Below the pieces are notes generated by a model, which did not search any database, was not told the DNA's origin, and worked only from the letters and a program-made list of their open reading frames with translations. Position numbers and translations under genes: made by a program. From CAZOMR01 sp964580655 (GTDB taxonomy: Bacteria > RBG-13-61-14 > CAZOMR01): a stretch of 6,275 nucleotides of DNA. The DNA lies in NCBI GenBank assembly GCA_964580655.1, contig CAZOMR010000197.1:1-6275 (forward strand), given 5' to 3'. Shown here one piece after another: positions 1 through 6,144 of this stretch; within the stretch, counting starts at the first letter, position 1; every line of letters begins with the position of its first letter.

Positions 1-39
1 GGACGGGAGGGGGGCAATAACACAAAAGGCACAGCCAAT

Positions 40-92
40 GTAGGAGCAGGGCTTGCCCTGCCCTCAAAGGGCGCAGCAAGCAGCGCCTCTAC
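40..92. repeat. BIME-like doublet of two inverted REP hairpins
   Basis: Seen: GTAG at 40-43 is followed by the hairpin GCAGGGC/GCCCTGC (46-52 with 55-61). After a short linker there is a second hairpin, GGCGC/GCGCC (70-74 with 83-87), and then CTAC (89-92), which is GTAG on the other strand. The two arms, each read 5' to 3' from its GTAG, agree at 17 of 25 positions. Two of the differing base pairs are compensatory: A-T becomes G-C and G-C becomes C-G, so both stems are kept. Known: REP sequences mobilised by REP-associated tyrosine transposases (RAYT, TnpA_REP) carry a GTAG or similar tetranucleotide at the foot of an imperfect hairpin, and inverted pairs of them form BIMEs. Inferred: this is such a pair. 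No transposase gene lies in the window. Confidence 0.7.
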
Positions 93-150
93 GGCCGAGA
101 ATGAAAAAAGTCACCATTTATGTCGCACACCCTGGGGAATGTACAGAGAG

Positions 151-179
151 TTGACAGGGACTGAGAATTCGATTAATAT
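151..179 (+). promoter_or_regulatory. Sigma-70-type promoter for the rplU operon
   Basis: TTGACA (151-156) is a perfect -35 box. It is followed after exactly 17 bases by TAATAT (174-179), a good -10 box. Transcription would begin near 185-189, giving a leader of only about 30 bases before the rplU ATG at 217. That is too short for a structured autoregulatory ribosomal-protein leader, unless a second promoter lies further upstream. This is the only strong promoter I found in front of the eight genes, so it probably drives the whole cluster. Its position also argues against starting L21 at the in-frame ATG at 139. Confidence 0.8.
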
Positions 180-216
180 GTATTGCTTAAAAGGTACAGT
201 AGAGAGAGAGGATGAT

Positions 217-597
217 ATGTTTGCAGTAATTCGAACCGGTGGGAGGCAGTATAAAGTTGAGCCCGGCAACCTTGTGAGAATGGATAAAATAGATGCGCGC
301 GTGGGCGAAGAGCTTACCTGGCAGGAGGTGCTCCTGTTGGGTGAGGATGATCGGATAGTGGTCGGTTCTCCGCTTGTCAAGGACGCACGGGTAATAGGCG
401 AGGTAGAGGCGCAGGGGCGTGCAAAGAAGATAATAGTGTTCAAGCAGAAACGCAGGAAAGGGTATAGGAGAAAGCAGGGGCACCGGCAGGATTTTACAGC
501 AGTCAGGATCAAGGAGATAAAAGCCGGGCAAGTTGCGACAGGGGACTCCGGGCCCTTAATGCCCTCCGCAGGAAAGGAACAGGCCGATGGCGCATAA
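217..597 (+). CDS. rplU: 50S ribosomal protein L21
   Basis: L21 is a structural protein of the large ribosomal subunit that binds 23S rRNA. The 126-residue product opens MFAVIRTGGRQYKVEPG, the classic L21 start. It carries the basic RNA-binding stretch KQKRRKGYRRKQGHRQ (about residues 76-91) and the family-typical end FTAVRIKEI (93-101). The core ends near residue 101, close to the 103 residues of the E. coli protein. Residues 102-126 are an additional Gly/Ala/Ser-rich tail with no recognisable motif. The ATG at 217 is preferred: a purine-rich AGAGAGG (205-211) lies 5 bases upstream, and the homologous part begins exactly here. The same frame is open upstream to the window edge, but the promoter sits inside that stretch. 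The last 11 bases overlap rpmA. Confidence 0.97.
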   Translation: MFAVIRTGGRQYKVEPGNLVRMDKIDARVGEELTWQEVLLLGEDDRIVVGSPLVKDARVIGEVEAQGRAKKIIVFKQKRRKGYRRKQGHRQDFTAVRIKEIKAGQVATGDSGPLMPSAGKEQADGA

Positions 598-880
598 AAA
601 AGCAGGCGGCTCTTCAAGGAACGGAAGGGATAGCCAGGGACAGCGTCGCGGGGTAAAGCGTTACGGCGGCGAGAGGGTGCGCGCAGGCAATATCCTGGTG
701 CGCCAGCTTGGTACACGCATCCACCCGGGAACCAATGTAGGTGTGGGCCGTGATTATACGCTTTATGCCAAGATTGACGGGATCGTGGTTTACGAATCCT
801 CCGGAACCTCCGGACGCGCGGGCAGAGCTCGGAAGCGCGTCAGCGTACACGAAGAATCAGGGGGAGTTGCTTCCACTTGA
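587..880 (+). CDS. rpmA: 50S ribosomal protein L27
   Basis: L27 belongs to the large subunit, and its flexible N-terminus reaches towards the peptidyl transferase centre. The 97-residue product starts MAHKKAGGSSRNGRDS, the near-invariant family N-terminus. It continues with GVKRYGGERVRAGNILVRQ (22-40) and HPGTNVGVGRDYTLYAKIDG (46-65). It starts directly at this mature end, so it lacks the cleaved prepeptide found in Firmicutes and Fusobacteria. The ATG lies 11 bases inside the end of rplU, and AAGGA (574-578) is 8 bases upstream, a good ribosome binding site. The protein is about 12 residues longer than E. coli L27 (85), the excess being a variable C-terminus after VSV (85-87). Position 41 is Leu where the family usually has Arg (VRQRGT); this is probably harmless variation. 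Confidence 0.97.
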   Translation: MAHKKAGGSSRNGRDSQGQRRGVKRYGGERVRAGNILVRQLGTRIHPGTNVGVGRDYTLYAKIDGIVVYESSGTSGRAGRARKRVSVHEESGGVAST

Positions 881-942
881 GCGTGAAAAGGACCTCTTCA
901 TATTCATTTCTTTTTCATCACTCCTTTAATTCCGGGTAAGCC

Positions 943-2004
943 GTGAAATCCAAAGAATTGTCCGGAGGATTTGTTGATGAGGTGGTCATCAGCGTGGATG
1001 CCGGTGATGGAGGAAGGGGCTGTGTCAGCTTCCGGCGTGAAAAGTATGTCCCCCGTGGCGGGCCCGACGGCGGTGACGGGGGCAAGGGCGGGGATGTAGT
1101 CATGGTTGCAGATCAGCATCTGCATACCTTATTGGACCTGCAATACCAGAAGAGCTATCGCGCAGAGAGGGGCAAGCATGGTCGCGGAAAAGAACAGCAC
1201 GGCGCCAATGGACAAGACAGGGTCATATCGGTTCCCCCCGGCACACTGGTATATGATGCCGTGAACGATGAATTCCTGGCCGATCTGGTCAAGCACGGAC
1301 AGAGGGTAGTAGTGGCTGGGGGAGGGCGCGGCGGCAGGGGAAACGCCCGGTTCAAATCATCAGTGCGGCAGGCCCCGCGGTTTGCTCAGCCCGGAGAGCC
1401 AGGCGAGGAGCGGAAGCTCCGGATCGAGCTGAAACTGATAGCAGAGGTCGGGATAATCGGTTTGCCCAATGCAGGCAAGTCCACGCTCATATCAAGGATT
1501 TCATCCGCGAAGCCAAAGATAGCCGAATACCCGTTCACCACCCTTAACCCCAATCTCGGTGTGGTCAGATATAAAGAATTCACTGATTTTGTGGTGGCTG
1601 ACCTGCCCGGTCTTATACAGGGCGCAAGCGAGGGAAAAGGCCTGGGATTTAAGTTCCTCCGTCACGCTGAGAGGACTCGTCTGCTGGTCCACCTTATAGA
1701 TGCTTCGCGTCCGGATCCGAAAGATGACTTTGATCTGATCAATCATGAACTGGAAGGACACAGCTCAGTGCTTGCCAGCAAACCGCAGTTGGTGGTGCTG
1801 AACAAGGTGGACCTTTTCAAGGACACGGCTCAATTGATCCCGATTATTAGCGTGTTGAAGAAATCCGGTTATGGTGTACTGATGATCTCAGCGGTCACTG
1901 GATATGGCCTGCCTGAAATTCTTGATGCCATGGCCCGCTGGCTTTTGCAGGATAGGGAGCGGGAAGAGGGATTGCAGAGGGAATCTGCGAGGGAGAGCTC
2001 GTGA
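943..2004 (+). CDS. obg: Obg family GTPase CgtA/ObgE
   Basis: Obg is a ribosome-associated GTPase that acts late in 50S assembly and links ribosome maturation to guanine-nucleotide levels. In the 353-residue product the glycine-rich Obg fold spans about residues 9-167, with REKYVPRGGPDGGDGGKGG at 32-50. The G domain follows: P-loop GLPNAGKS (173-180), switch I threonines in YPFTTLNPNLG (196-206), DLPG (220-223), NKVD (287-290) and SAVTG (316-320). It ends shortly after the G domain, so the optional C-terminal OCT domain is absent, giving a length common among deltaproteobacterial Obg proteins. The start is GTG at 943, with only a weak GGGTAAG upstream. Homologues usually begin near FVDEV (10-14 here), so about 8 extra N-terminal residues are present and a TTG at 958 is an alternative. 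It lies 62 bases after rpmA and overlaps proB by 4 bases. Confidence 0.97.
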   Translation: MKSKELSGGFVDEVVISVDAGDGGRGCVSFRREKYVPRGGPDGGDGGKGGDVVMVADQHLHTLLDLQYQKSYRAERGKHGRGKEQHGANGQDRVISVPPGTLVYDAVNDEFLADLVKHGQRVVVAGGGRGGRGNARFKSSVRQAPRFAQPGEPGEERKLRIELKLIAEVGIIGLPNAGKSTLISRISSAKPKIAEYPFTTLNPNLGVVRYKEFTDFVVADLPGLIQGASEGKGLGFKFLRHAERTRLLVHLIDASRPDPKDDFDLINHELEGHSSVLASKPQLVVLNKVDLFKDTAQLIPIISVLKKSGYGVLMISAVTGYGLPEILDAMARWLLQDREREEGLQRESARESS

Positions 2005-3167
2005 GCAAGCAGAAAAGCTGGCGGCCCATGATAAAGCAGGCCAGGAGGGTCGTGATCAAGATCGGCACCCGGGTTCTTACAAATCCCGGGGGAAAGCTTG
2101 ATCCGAAGAGCTTTTCCCGCATAGCCGGGCAGATAGCCGAGCTCTGGCAGGGAGGACGCAAGGTTGTTGTGGTGAGTTCCGGAGCCATTGCCACTGGCCG
2201 AAAGAAACTGGCCAGAGACCGGGCGCCCTTGACCATACCCGAGAAGCAGGCCCTTGCCGCACTCGGCCAGCCAGCGCTGATGCGCTCGTATGAACAGGCA
2301 TTCCGTAGATATTCCCTGCCAGTGGCCCAGATACTGCTCACACATGAAGATTTTTCCAGCCGCGAGCGCTACCTTTACTGCCGCAACACCCTTGCGACAC
2401 TCCTGCACTTCGGCGTGCTTCCCGTTATCAACGAGAATGATACGGTTGCTGTGGATGAGATCAAGTTCGGGGACAACGATACTCTTTCGGCGCTCGTGGC
2501 CGTGCTTTTCGAGGCAGACCTCCTGGTCCTGCTTTCAGACATCCAGGGCCTGTGCGAGGAGGACCCCTCAATTAATCCCGATGCCAGGCTCATTCCACTC
2601 GTCCGTGACCTGAGCCAGGAGATTTACGAGTACGCCGGGCCAACCAGGAGCGAATTGGGCATCGGGGGAATGTCCACAAAAATCCAGGCCGCACGGACAG
2701 TGGCCGCGGCCGGAATCCCTACATTCATAGGAAACGGCAAGACCCCGGATATGCTTCTGCGCCTTTTTGAAGGGAAAATTCAGGGCACCCTGTTTTTGCC
2801 CGGAGCAAGGAAACTCAAACACAGAAAGCACTGGATAGCGTTTGTCCAGAAACCTCGCGGTGAAATCATCGTGGACGATGGAGCGCGGCACGCCCTGGTC
2901 AAGGGCAAAAAGAGCCTTCTGCCTTCAGGGGTGGTTAGTGTAAATGGCCGGTTTGAGCCAGGGGATGCGGTCAAGGTGCAGGACCCCTCCGGCCACGAGC
3001 TCGGAGTGGGCCTGGTAAGATATTCGCGGTCAGAGCTTGAGCGGATCAAAGGGAAGAAGACCTCGGAGGTCCAAAAAATCCTGGGCGATAAATATTACCA
3101 GGAGGTTATCCACCGCGACGATCTGGTTCTGATGGATGAAGTAGAAAACCTGGGGAAGGCACGATAG
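2001..3167 (+). CDS. proB: Glutamate 5-kinase
   Basis: ProB phosphorylates L-glutamate with ATP to gamma-glutamyl phosphate (EC 2.7.2.11), the first and feedback-regulated step of proline synthesis in the cytosol. The 388-residue product has an amino-acid kinase domain: VVIKIGTR (17-24), SSGAIATG (59-66), ALGQPALM (87-94), VINENDTVA (142-150), KFGDNDTLSA (155-164), LSDIQGL (178-184) and GIGGMSTKIQAA (220-231). A C-terminal PUA domain follows at about 285-365 (GEIIVDDGA, LLPSGVVSVNGRFEPGDAV). Its length is near that of E. coli ProB (367), and no key motif is missing. The start is GTG at 2001, which forms a GTGA overlap with the obg stop and has a GAGGGAGAG site (1988-1996) just upstream. An ATG at 2028 would also keep the whole kinase domain. 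Coupling to obg translation is likely. Confidence 0.97.
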   Translation: MSKQKSWRPMIKQARRVVIKIGTRVLTNPGGKLDPKSFSRIAGQIAELWQGGRKVVVVSSGAIATGRKKLARDRAPLTIPEKQALAALGQPALMRSYEQAFRRYSLPVAQILLTHEDFSSRERYLYCRNTLATLLHFGVLPVINENDTVAVDEIKFGDNDTLSALVAVLFEADLLVLLSDIQGLCEEDPSINPDARLIPLVRDLSQEIYEYAGPTRSELGIGGMSTKIQAARTVAAAGIPTFIGNGKTPDMLLRLFEGKIQGTLFLPGARKLKHRKHWIAFVQKPRGEIIVDDGARHALVKGKKSLLPSGVVSVNGRFEPGDAVKVQDPSGHELGVGLVRYSRSELERIKGKKTSEVQKILGDKYYQEVIHRDDLVLMDEVENLGKAR

Positions 3168-3200
3168 GCGGCCCGGTTTACATAAGGAAGGAAATCAGGT

Positions 3201-3227
3201 ATGCTTTCGGTCAGGAGTTGGGGCTGA
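3201..3227 (+). CDS. Eight-codon mini-ORF ahead of proA, possible coupling leader
   Basis: Seen: an ATG at 3201 has a strong purine-rich site, AAGGAAGG (3184-3191), 9 bases upstream. It opens an 8-codon frame encoding MLSVRSWG. Its TGA (3225-3227) shares one base with the proA ATG in TGATG. The proA ribosome binding site AGGAG (3213-3217) lies inside the mini-ORF. Inferred: ribosomes finishing the mini-ORF could re-initiate on proA, or keep its binding site open. It has no proline codons, so a proline attenuator of the classical kind is not supported. It could also be chance, since a frame this short is common and only its signals and its junction are notable. Confidence 0.35.
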   Translation: MLSVRSWG

Positions 3228-4486
3228 TGGGGATTGATAGGGAGATCAAGGACATTGCCAGGGCCGCAAGGGATGCGAGCCATGTGCTGGCCGCGAGTTC
3301 GAGCCGGGTCAAGGACCTGGCCCTGGAGGAGATGGCCCGCTCTCTTCAAGAGCAGGGCGACGAGATTCTTTCTGAAAACTCAAAGGACATTGATGCCGGG
3401 AAAGAGAAGGGGCTTGGCTCGGCCCCGCTTGATCGTCTTCTATTGACGCAAGAGCGAATAGAGGACATGGTAAAGAGCCTGAATGAGGTCAGGAGTTTAC
3501 CGGACCCCGTAGGCGAGATAACCCGTATGTGGACTCGGCCCAACGGACTTGTCATAGGCCGGATGCGCATTCCCCTGGGCGTGATAGGCATCATCTACGA
3601 GGCCCGGCCCAATGTCACAGTTGAGGCCGCGAGCCTTTGTCTCAAGTCAGGCAATGCCGTTATCCTGCGCGGCGGTTCAGAGGCTATTCATTCCAACCGC
3701 AAGCTCGGCCAGGTTCTGGCTTCCGCCGCGGCCAGAGCCGGGATTCCGGATGCCGCGGTACAGGTCATAGGCCGGACAGAGCACGAGGCAGTGGATGTTC
3801 TGCTTGCGCAGGATGAATACATAGACCTGATCATTCCGCGCGGCGGGGAGGGCTTGATCCGCAGGGTGGTGGAGCTTTCACGGATTCCGGTGCTCAAGCA
3901 TTACAAGGGCACATGCCATGTGTTTGTGGATGAACACGCTGACCTGGACAAGGCTTTCAATATCTGCTTTAACGCAAAGGTCCAGCGCCCCGGAGTATGC
4001 AACGCCATGGAGACACTGCTGGTGCACAAGGATATAGCCCCAGAATTCTTGCCGGAAATGGCCAGGCGATTCCGCGAGGCTGAGGTTGAGCTGAGAGGTT
4101 GCGACCGGGCGCGCCAGGTCATCCCTGAAATGAAACCAGCTAAGGAACAGGACTGGTTCGCGGAATACCTTGACTTGATTCTGGCAGTCAGAATAGTGGA
4201 TAATCTGGACCAGGGGATTGAGCATATACGCAAATATGGCTCTGACCATACCGATACGATCGTGACTGAAAATTATTCAAACGCACAGCGCTTTTTGAGA
4301 GAGGTTAACTCGTCATCGGTAATGGTTAATGCCTCCACACGCTTCAGCGACGGGTTCCAATACGGGCTCGGCGCCGAGATCGGAATAAGCACTACCCGCA
4401 TGCATGCTTATGGTCCCATGGGCCTGGAAGAGCTGGTTATAACCAAGTTCATCGTGCTTGGATCAGGGCAGGTCCGCGAGGGTTGA
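3227..4486 (+). CDS. proA: Gamma-glutamyl phosphate reductase
   Basis: ProA reduces gamma-glutamyl phosphate with NADPH to glutamate-5-semialdehyde (EC 1.2.1.41), the second step of proline synthesis, and probably channels the unstable product of ProB. The 419-residue protein matches the family over its whole length (E. coli 417). Visible motifs are PLGVIGIIYEARPNVTVEAA (116-135), SGNAVILRGG (141-150), IPRGGEGLI (203-211) and the catalytic cysteine in QRPGVCNAMETLLV (Cys258). The end shows NASTRFSDG (368-376), GLGAEIGIST (380-389) and GPMGLEEL (396-403). I chose ATG 3227 because AGGAG (3213-3217) lies 9 bases upstream. A TTG at 3218 would add three residues but falls on the edge of that binding site. 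It follows proB after 59 bases and is separated from nadD by 21. Confidence 0.97.
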   Translation: MGIDREIKDIARAARDASHVLAASSSRVKDLALEEMARSLQEQGDEILSENSKDIDAGKEKGLGSAPLDRLLLTQERIEDMVKSLNEVRSLPDPVGEITRMWTRPNGLVIGRMRIPLGVIGIIYEARPNVTVEAASLCLKSGNAVILRGGSEAIHSNRKLGQVLASAAARAGIPDAAVQVIGRTEHEAVDVLLAQDEYIDLIIPRGGEGLIRRVVELSRIPVLKHYKGTCHVFVDEHADLDKAFNICFNAKVQRPGVCNAMETLLVHKDIAPEFLPEMARRFREAEVELRGCDRARQVIPEMKPAKEQDWFAEYLDLILAVRIVDNLDQGIEHIRKYGSDHTDTIVTENYSNAQRFLREVNSSSVMVNASTRFSDGFQYGLGAEIGISTTRMHAYGPMGLEELVITKFIVLGSGQVREG

Positions 4487-4507
4487 GGGTTTTAGGAAAT
4501 AGCAGGC

Positions 4508-5149
4508 GTGAATATAGGAATTCTAGGCGGCACCTTTAACCCGATTCACCTGGGGCACATGCGCGCCGCAGAGGAACTCCGCCAGCAGTTCAAGCTGGCA
4601 AAGGTTATTTTCATTCCTGCATCCATTCCACCGCACAAGAACACCGCGGCAATCATTGATCCCATGCATCGGCTGAAGATGGTGGACCTGGCTATTACCG
4701 GAAATGATGCCTTCATCTCATCGGACATCGAGCTCTTGCGCACTGGGAAATCCTATACCATAGACACTCTCCGCGAACTGAAAAGGCTTTACCCTGATGT
4801 GGATTTCTCCTTTATCATGGGCACGGACGCCTTTCTTGAAATTCAGACATGGCATAAATGGACAGGGCTTTTCAAGGAATGCGAATTCATCGTCATGAAC
4901 CGGCCAGGCAGTCCGAAACTATCGGCGAAGATCATCCCCGAAGATATTAGCGGCGAATTCCAGTGGAAGGCCCGGAAAAAGGAGTTCCTTCATTCCTCCG
5001 GGCATAGCGTCAGTCTTGCCCAGGTTACCGGGATGGACATATCTTCACATGCCATACGAGAGATGCTCCGCGAGGGCCAGTCCATAAGGTATCTGGTTCC
5101 GCGTAGAGTGATGGAGTATATCCTGGAACACAAGCTCTATCAGAAATAG
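4508..5149 (+). CDS. nadD: Nicotinate-nucleotide adenylyltransferase
   Basis: NadD joins nicotinate mononucleotide and ATP to deamido-NAD and pyrophosphate (EC 2.7.7.18), the step shared by de novo and salvage NAD synthesis in the cytosol. The 213-residue product begins with the nucleotidyltransferase signature GGTFNPIHLGHM (7-18), including the catalytic HxGH (His14, His17). PPHK (41-44), SYTIDTL (82-88), IMGTDAF (103-109) and NRPG (131-134) follow. The ISSxxIR signature near the C-terminus reads ISSHAIREML (179-188). The length is normal for NadD. The start is GTG at 4508, with AGGA (4494-4497) 10 bases upstream and the GxFNPxHxGH motif correctly spaced from it. Its TAG shares one base with the rsfS GTG. 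The nadD-rsfS-rlmH trio is a widely conserved neighbourhood. Confidence 0.96.
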   Translation: MNIGILGGTFNPIHLGHMRAAEELRQQFKLAKVIFIPASIPPHKNTAAIIDPMHRLKMVDLAITGNDAFISSDIELLRTGKSYTIDTLRELKRLYPDVDFSFIMGTDAFLEIQTWHKWTGLFKECEFIVMNRPGSPKLSAKIIPEDISGEFQWKARKKEFLHSSGHSVSLAQVTGMDISSHAIREMLREGQSIRYLVPRRVMEYILEHKLYQK

Positions 5150-5565
5150 TGGCAAAGAGCAGAGCTAAAACGAAACAATCGCTTTCTCCACGCCAAAAAG
5201 CGCTGGTCGTGGCAAAGGCCGCGGCCGCTAAAAAGGGAGAAGACCTGGTAATACTCAATGTTTCCAGGGTCACATCCCTCACTGATTACTTCGTCATAAC
5301 CCACGGAAATTCAACCCGGCAGGTGAAGGCTATTGCGGAAGGCATCCGGGATGCAATAACAAACTGCGGAAGCAGGCCTCTGGGCACGGAAGGGGAGAGG
5401 GATGCAAGCTGGATCCTGATTGACTGGGGCGAGGTTATCGCTCACATCTTCCATGAGCCAACCAGGGAATTTTATGAACTGGAAAAACTCTGGGCAGACG
5501 CCCGGCGCTTGAAATATCCGCCGAAGAGAGGGACAACTAAAAAAACGGGCGCAACGAAAAAATGA
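5149..5565 (+). CDS. rsfS: Ribosomal silencing factor RsfS (Iojap/YbeB)
   Basis: RsfS binds ribosomal protein L14 on the 50S subunit and blocks joining with the 30S, lowering translation in starvation. The 138-residue product contains the family core: EDLVILNVSRVTSLTDYFVI (31-50), GNSTRQVKAIAEGI (53-66), GERDASWILIDWGEVIAHIF (82-101) and REFYELEKLWADA (106-118). It is longer than typical YbeB proteins (about 105-120) because of two basic ends: about 16 N-terminal residues (MAKSRAKTKQ...) and a C-terminal tail, KRGTTKKTGATKK (126-138). The start is GTG at 5149, overlapping the nadD stop in TAGTG. No Shine-Dalgarno sequence is visible before it, so it probably relies on re-initiation after nadD. 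A later start is possible in principle, but I see no better in-frame ATG. It overlaps rlmH by 4 bases. Confidence 0.93.
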   Translation: MAKSRAKTKQSLSPRQKALVVAKAAAAKKGEDLVILNVSRVTSLTDYFVITHGNSTRQVKAIAEGIRDAITNCGSRPLGTEGERDASWILIDWGEVIAHIFHEPTREFYELEKLWADARRLKYPPKRGTTKKTGATKK

Positions 5566-6005
5566 AAATTACTGTGCTCGCTGTGGGAAAGATAAAGGAC
5601 AGGATGGTAGAAGAGAGGAGGGCCGAGTATGCCCGTCGCCTGGGCAAGGGTGCCAAGATTGAATTCGCAGATGTGGATGACAACCCTGGTTCAAAGGCAA
5701 AGGAAGCCGAGAATATAATCCGCCGGATTCCGAAAGGGGCCCGGATAGTCGCGCTGGATGAGAAAGGCATGGCAGTGGACTCCCACGGGTTCGCGAACAT
5801 CATTTCCAGAACCATGGATGCGGGGAAAAACATGGTTTTTATTTTGGGCGGTCCATACGGCCTGGATGATCGTGTAAAGGAAAAGGCGGATGAAGTGCTG
5901 GCGCTCTCCAAGCTCACTTTCCCGCATGAGCTTGCGAGGTTGATCCTGGTAGAGCAGATATACAGGGCATTCTCCATTCTGCGTAATGAGCCGTATCATA
6001 AATGA
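5562..6005 (+). CDS. rlmH: 23S rRNA pseudouridine-1915 N3-methyltransferase RlmH
   Basis: RlmH uses S-adenosylmethionine to methylate N3 of pseudouridine 1915 in helix 69 of 23S rRNA (EC 2.1.1.177), acting late on assembled 70S ribosomes. The 147-residue product shows the small SPOUT methyltransferase pattern throughout: MKITVLAVGKIKD (1-13), VALDEKGMAVDS (63-74) and the cofactor-binding trefoil loop FILGGPYGLDD (93-103). The end is the highly conserved LSKLTFPHELARLILVEQ (115-132), YRAFSILRNEPYHK (134-147). It is close to the E. coli length (155). The ATG overlaps the rsfS stop in ATGA, and the upstream stretch is A-rich without a Shine-Dalgarno sequence, which points to coupled translation. 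It is the last gene I can identify in the cluster. Confidence 0.96.
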   Translation: MKITVLAVGKIKDRMVEERRAEYARRLGKGAKIEFADVDDNPGSKAKEAENIIRRIPKGARIVALDEKGMAVDSHGFANIISRTMDAGKNMVFILGGPYGLDDRVKEKADEVLALSKLTFPHELARLILVEQIYRAFSILRNEPYHK

Positions 6006-6040
6006 ACCCAAAAATGCAGTTAAGATGGTTTATTACACCG

Positions 6041-6098
6041 CAGATCCTCCAGACCCGTAGGGTCCTACAGATCCGAAGGAGACGCAAAGGACGCAGAG
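6041..6098. repeat. Small intergenic repeats: CAGATCC pair, 5-bp hairpin, tandem 9-mer
   Basis: Three small structures lie together after rlmH. CAGATCC occurs at 6041-6047 and again at 6068-6074. Between the copies, GACCC and GGGTC (6052-6056, 6060-6064) can pair around GTA; in competition, GTAG (6057-6060) can pair with CTAC (6065-6068). Directly after, GACGCAAAG (6081-6089) is followed by GACGCAGAG (6090-6098), a tandem 9-mer with one mismatch. From memory, similar short motifs of the type CGCAGAGGACGCAGAG are common between genes of environmental anaerobes, but I cannot search for copies. No T-run follows the hairpin, so it is not an intrinsic terminator. Confidence 0.5.
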
Positions 6099-6144
6099 AA
6101 GAAATAATCAAGTTTAAGACTAAAGTAAGGCGCTGATGTAACCC

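Noticed and set aside
1..39. C-terminal end of an upstream gene
   Set aside because: Frames 2 and 3 do close here, at a TAG (41-43) and a TAA (18-20), but the few residues encoded cannot be assigned to any family.
139..216. N-terminal extension of L21 from the ATG at 139
   Set aside because: It contains both boxes of the strong promoter at 151-179. L21 homology begins exactly at the ATG at 217, which has its own purine-rich binding site.
187..216. Structured L21 leader (ribosomal-protein autoregulation)
   Set aside because: The promoter leaves only about 30 bases of leader, with no stable hairpin in it.
111..716. Long minus-strand open frame opposite rplU and rpmA
   Set aside because: It lies antisense to two certain ribosomal protein genes and its translation resembles no family; it is a by-product of their codon composition.
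877..942. Separate promoter or terminator between rpmA and obg
   Set aside because: TTGAGC at 877 has no convincing -10 box at 16-18 bases. AAAGGA (887-892) with TCCTTT (922-927) gives only a 6-bp stem around 29 bases. The gap is mostly a pyrimidine-rich tract.
962..979. GGAGGA followed by ATG at 977 as an alternative start inside obg
   Set aside because: The ATG is not in the obg frame. The frame it opens closes at a TAG near 1096, after about 40 codons with no recognisable product.
1869..2408. Minus-strand open frame of 179 codons opposite obg and proB
   Set aside because: It is fully antisense to conserved coding sequence of both genes and shows no recognisable domain.
3201..3227. Proline attenuator before proA
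   Set aside because: The mini-ORF has no proline codon and no terminator hairpin with a T-run lies before proA.
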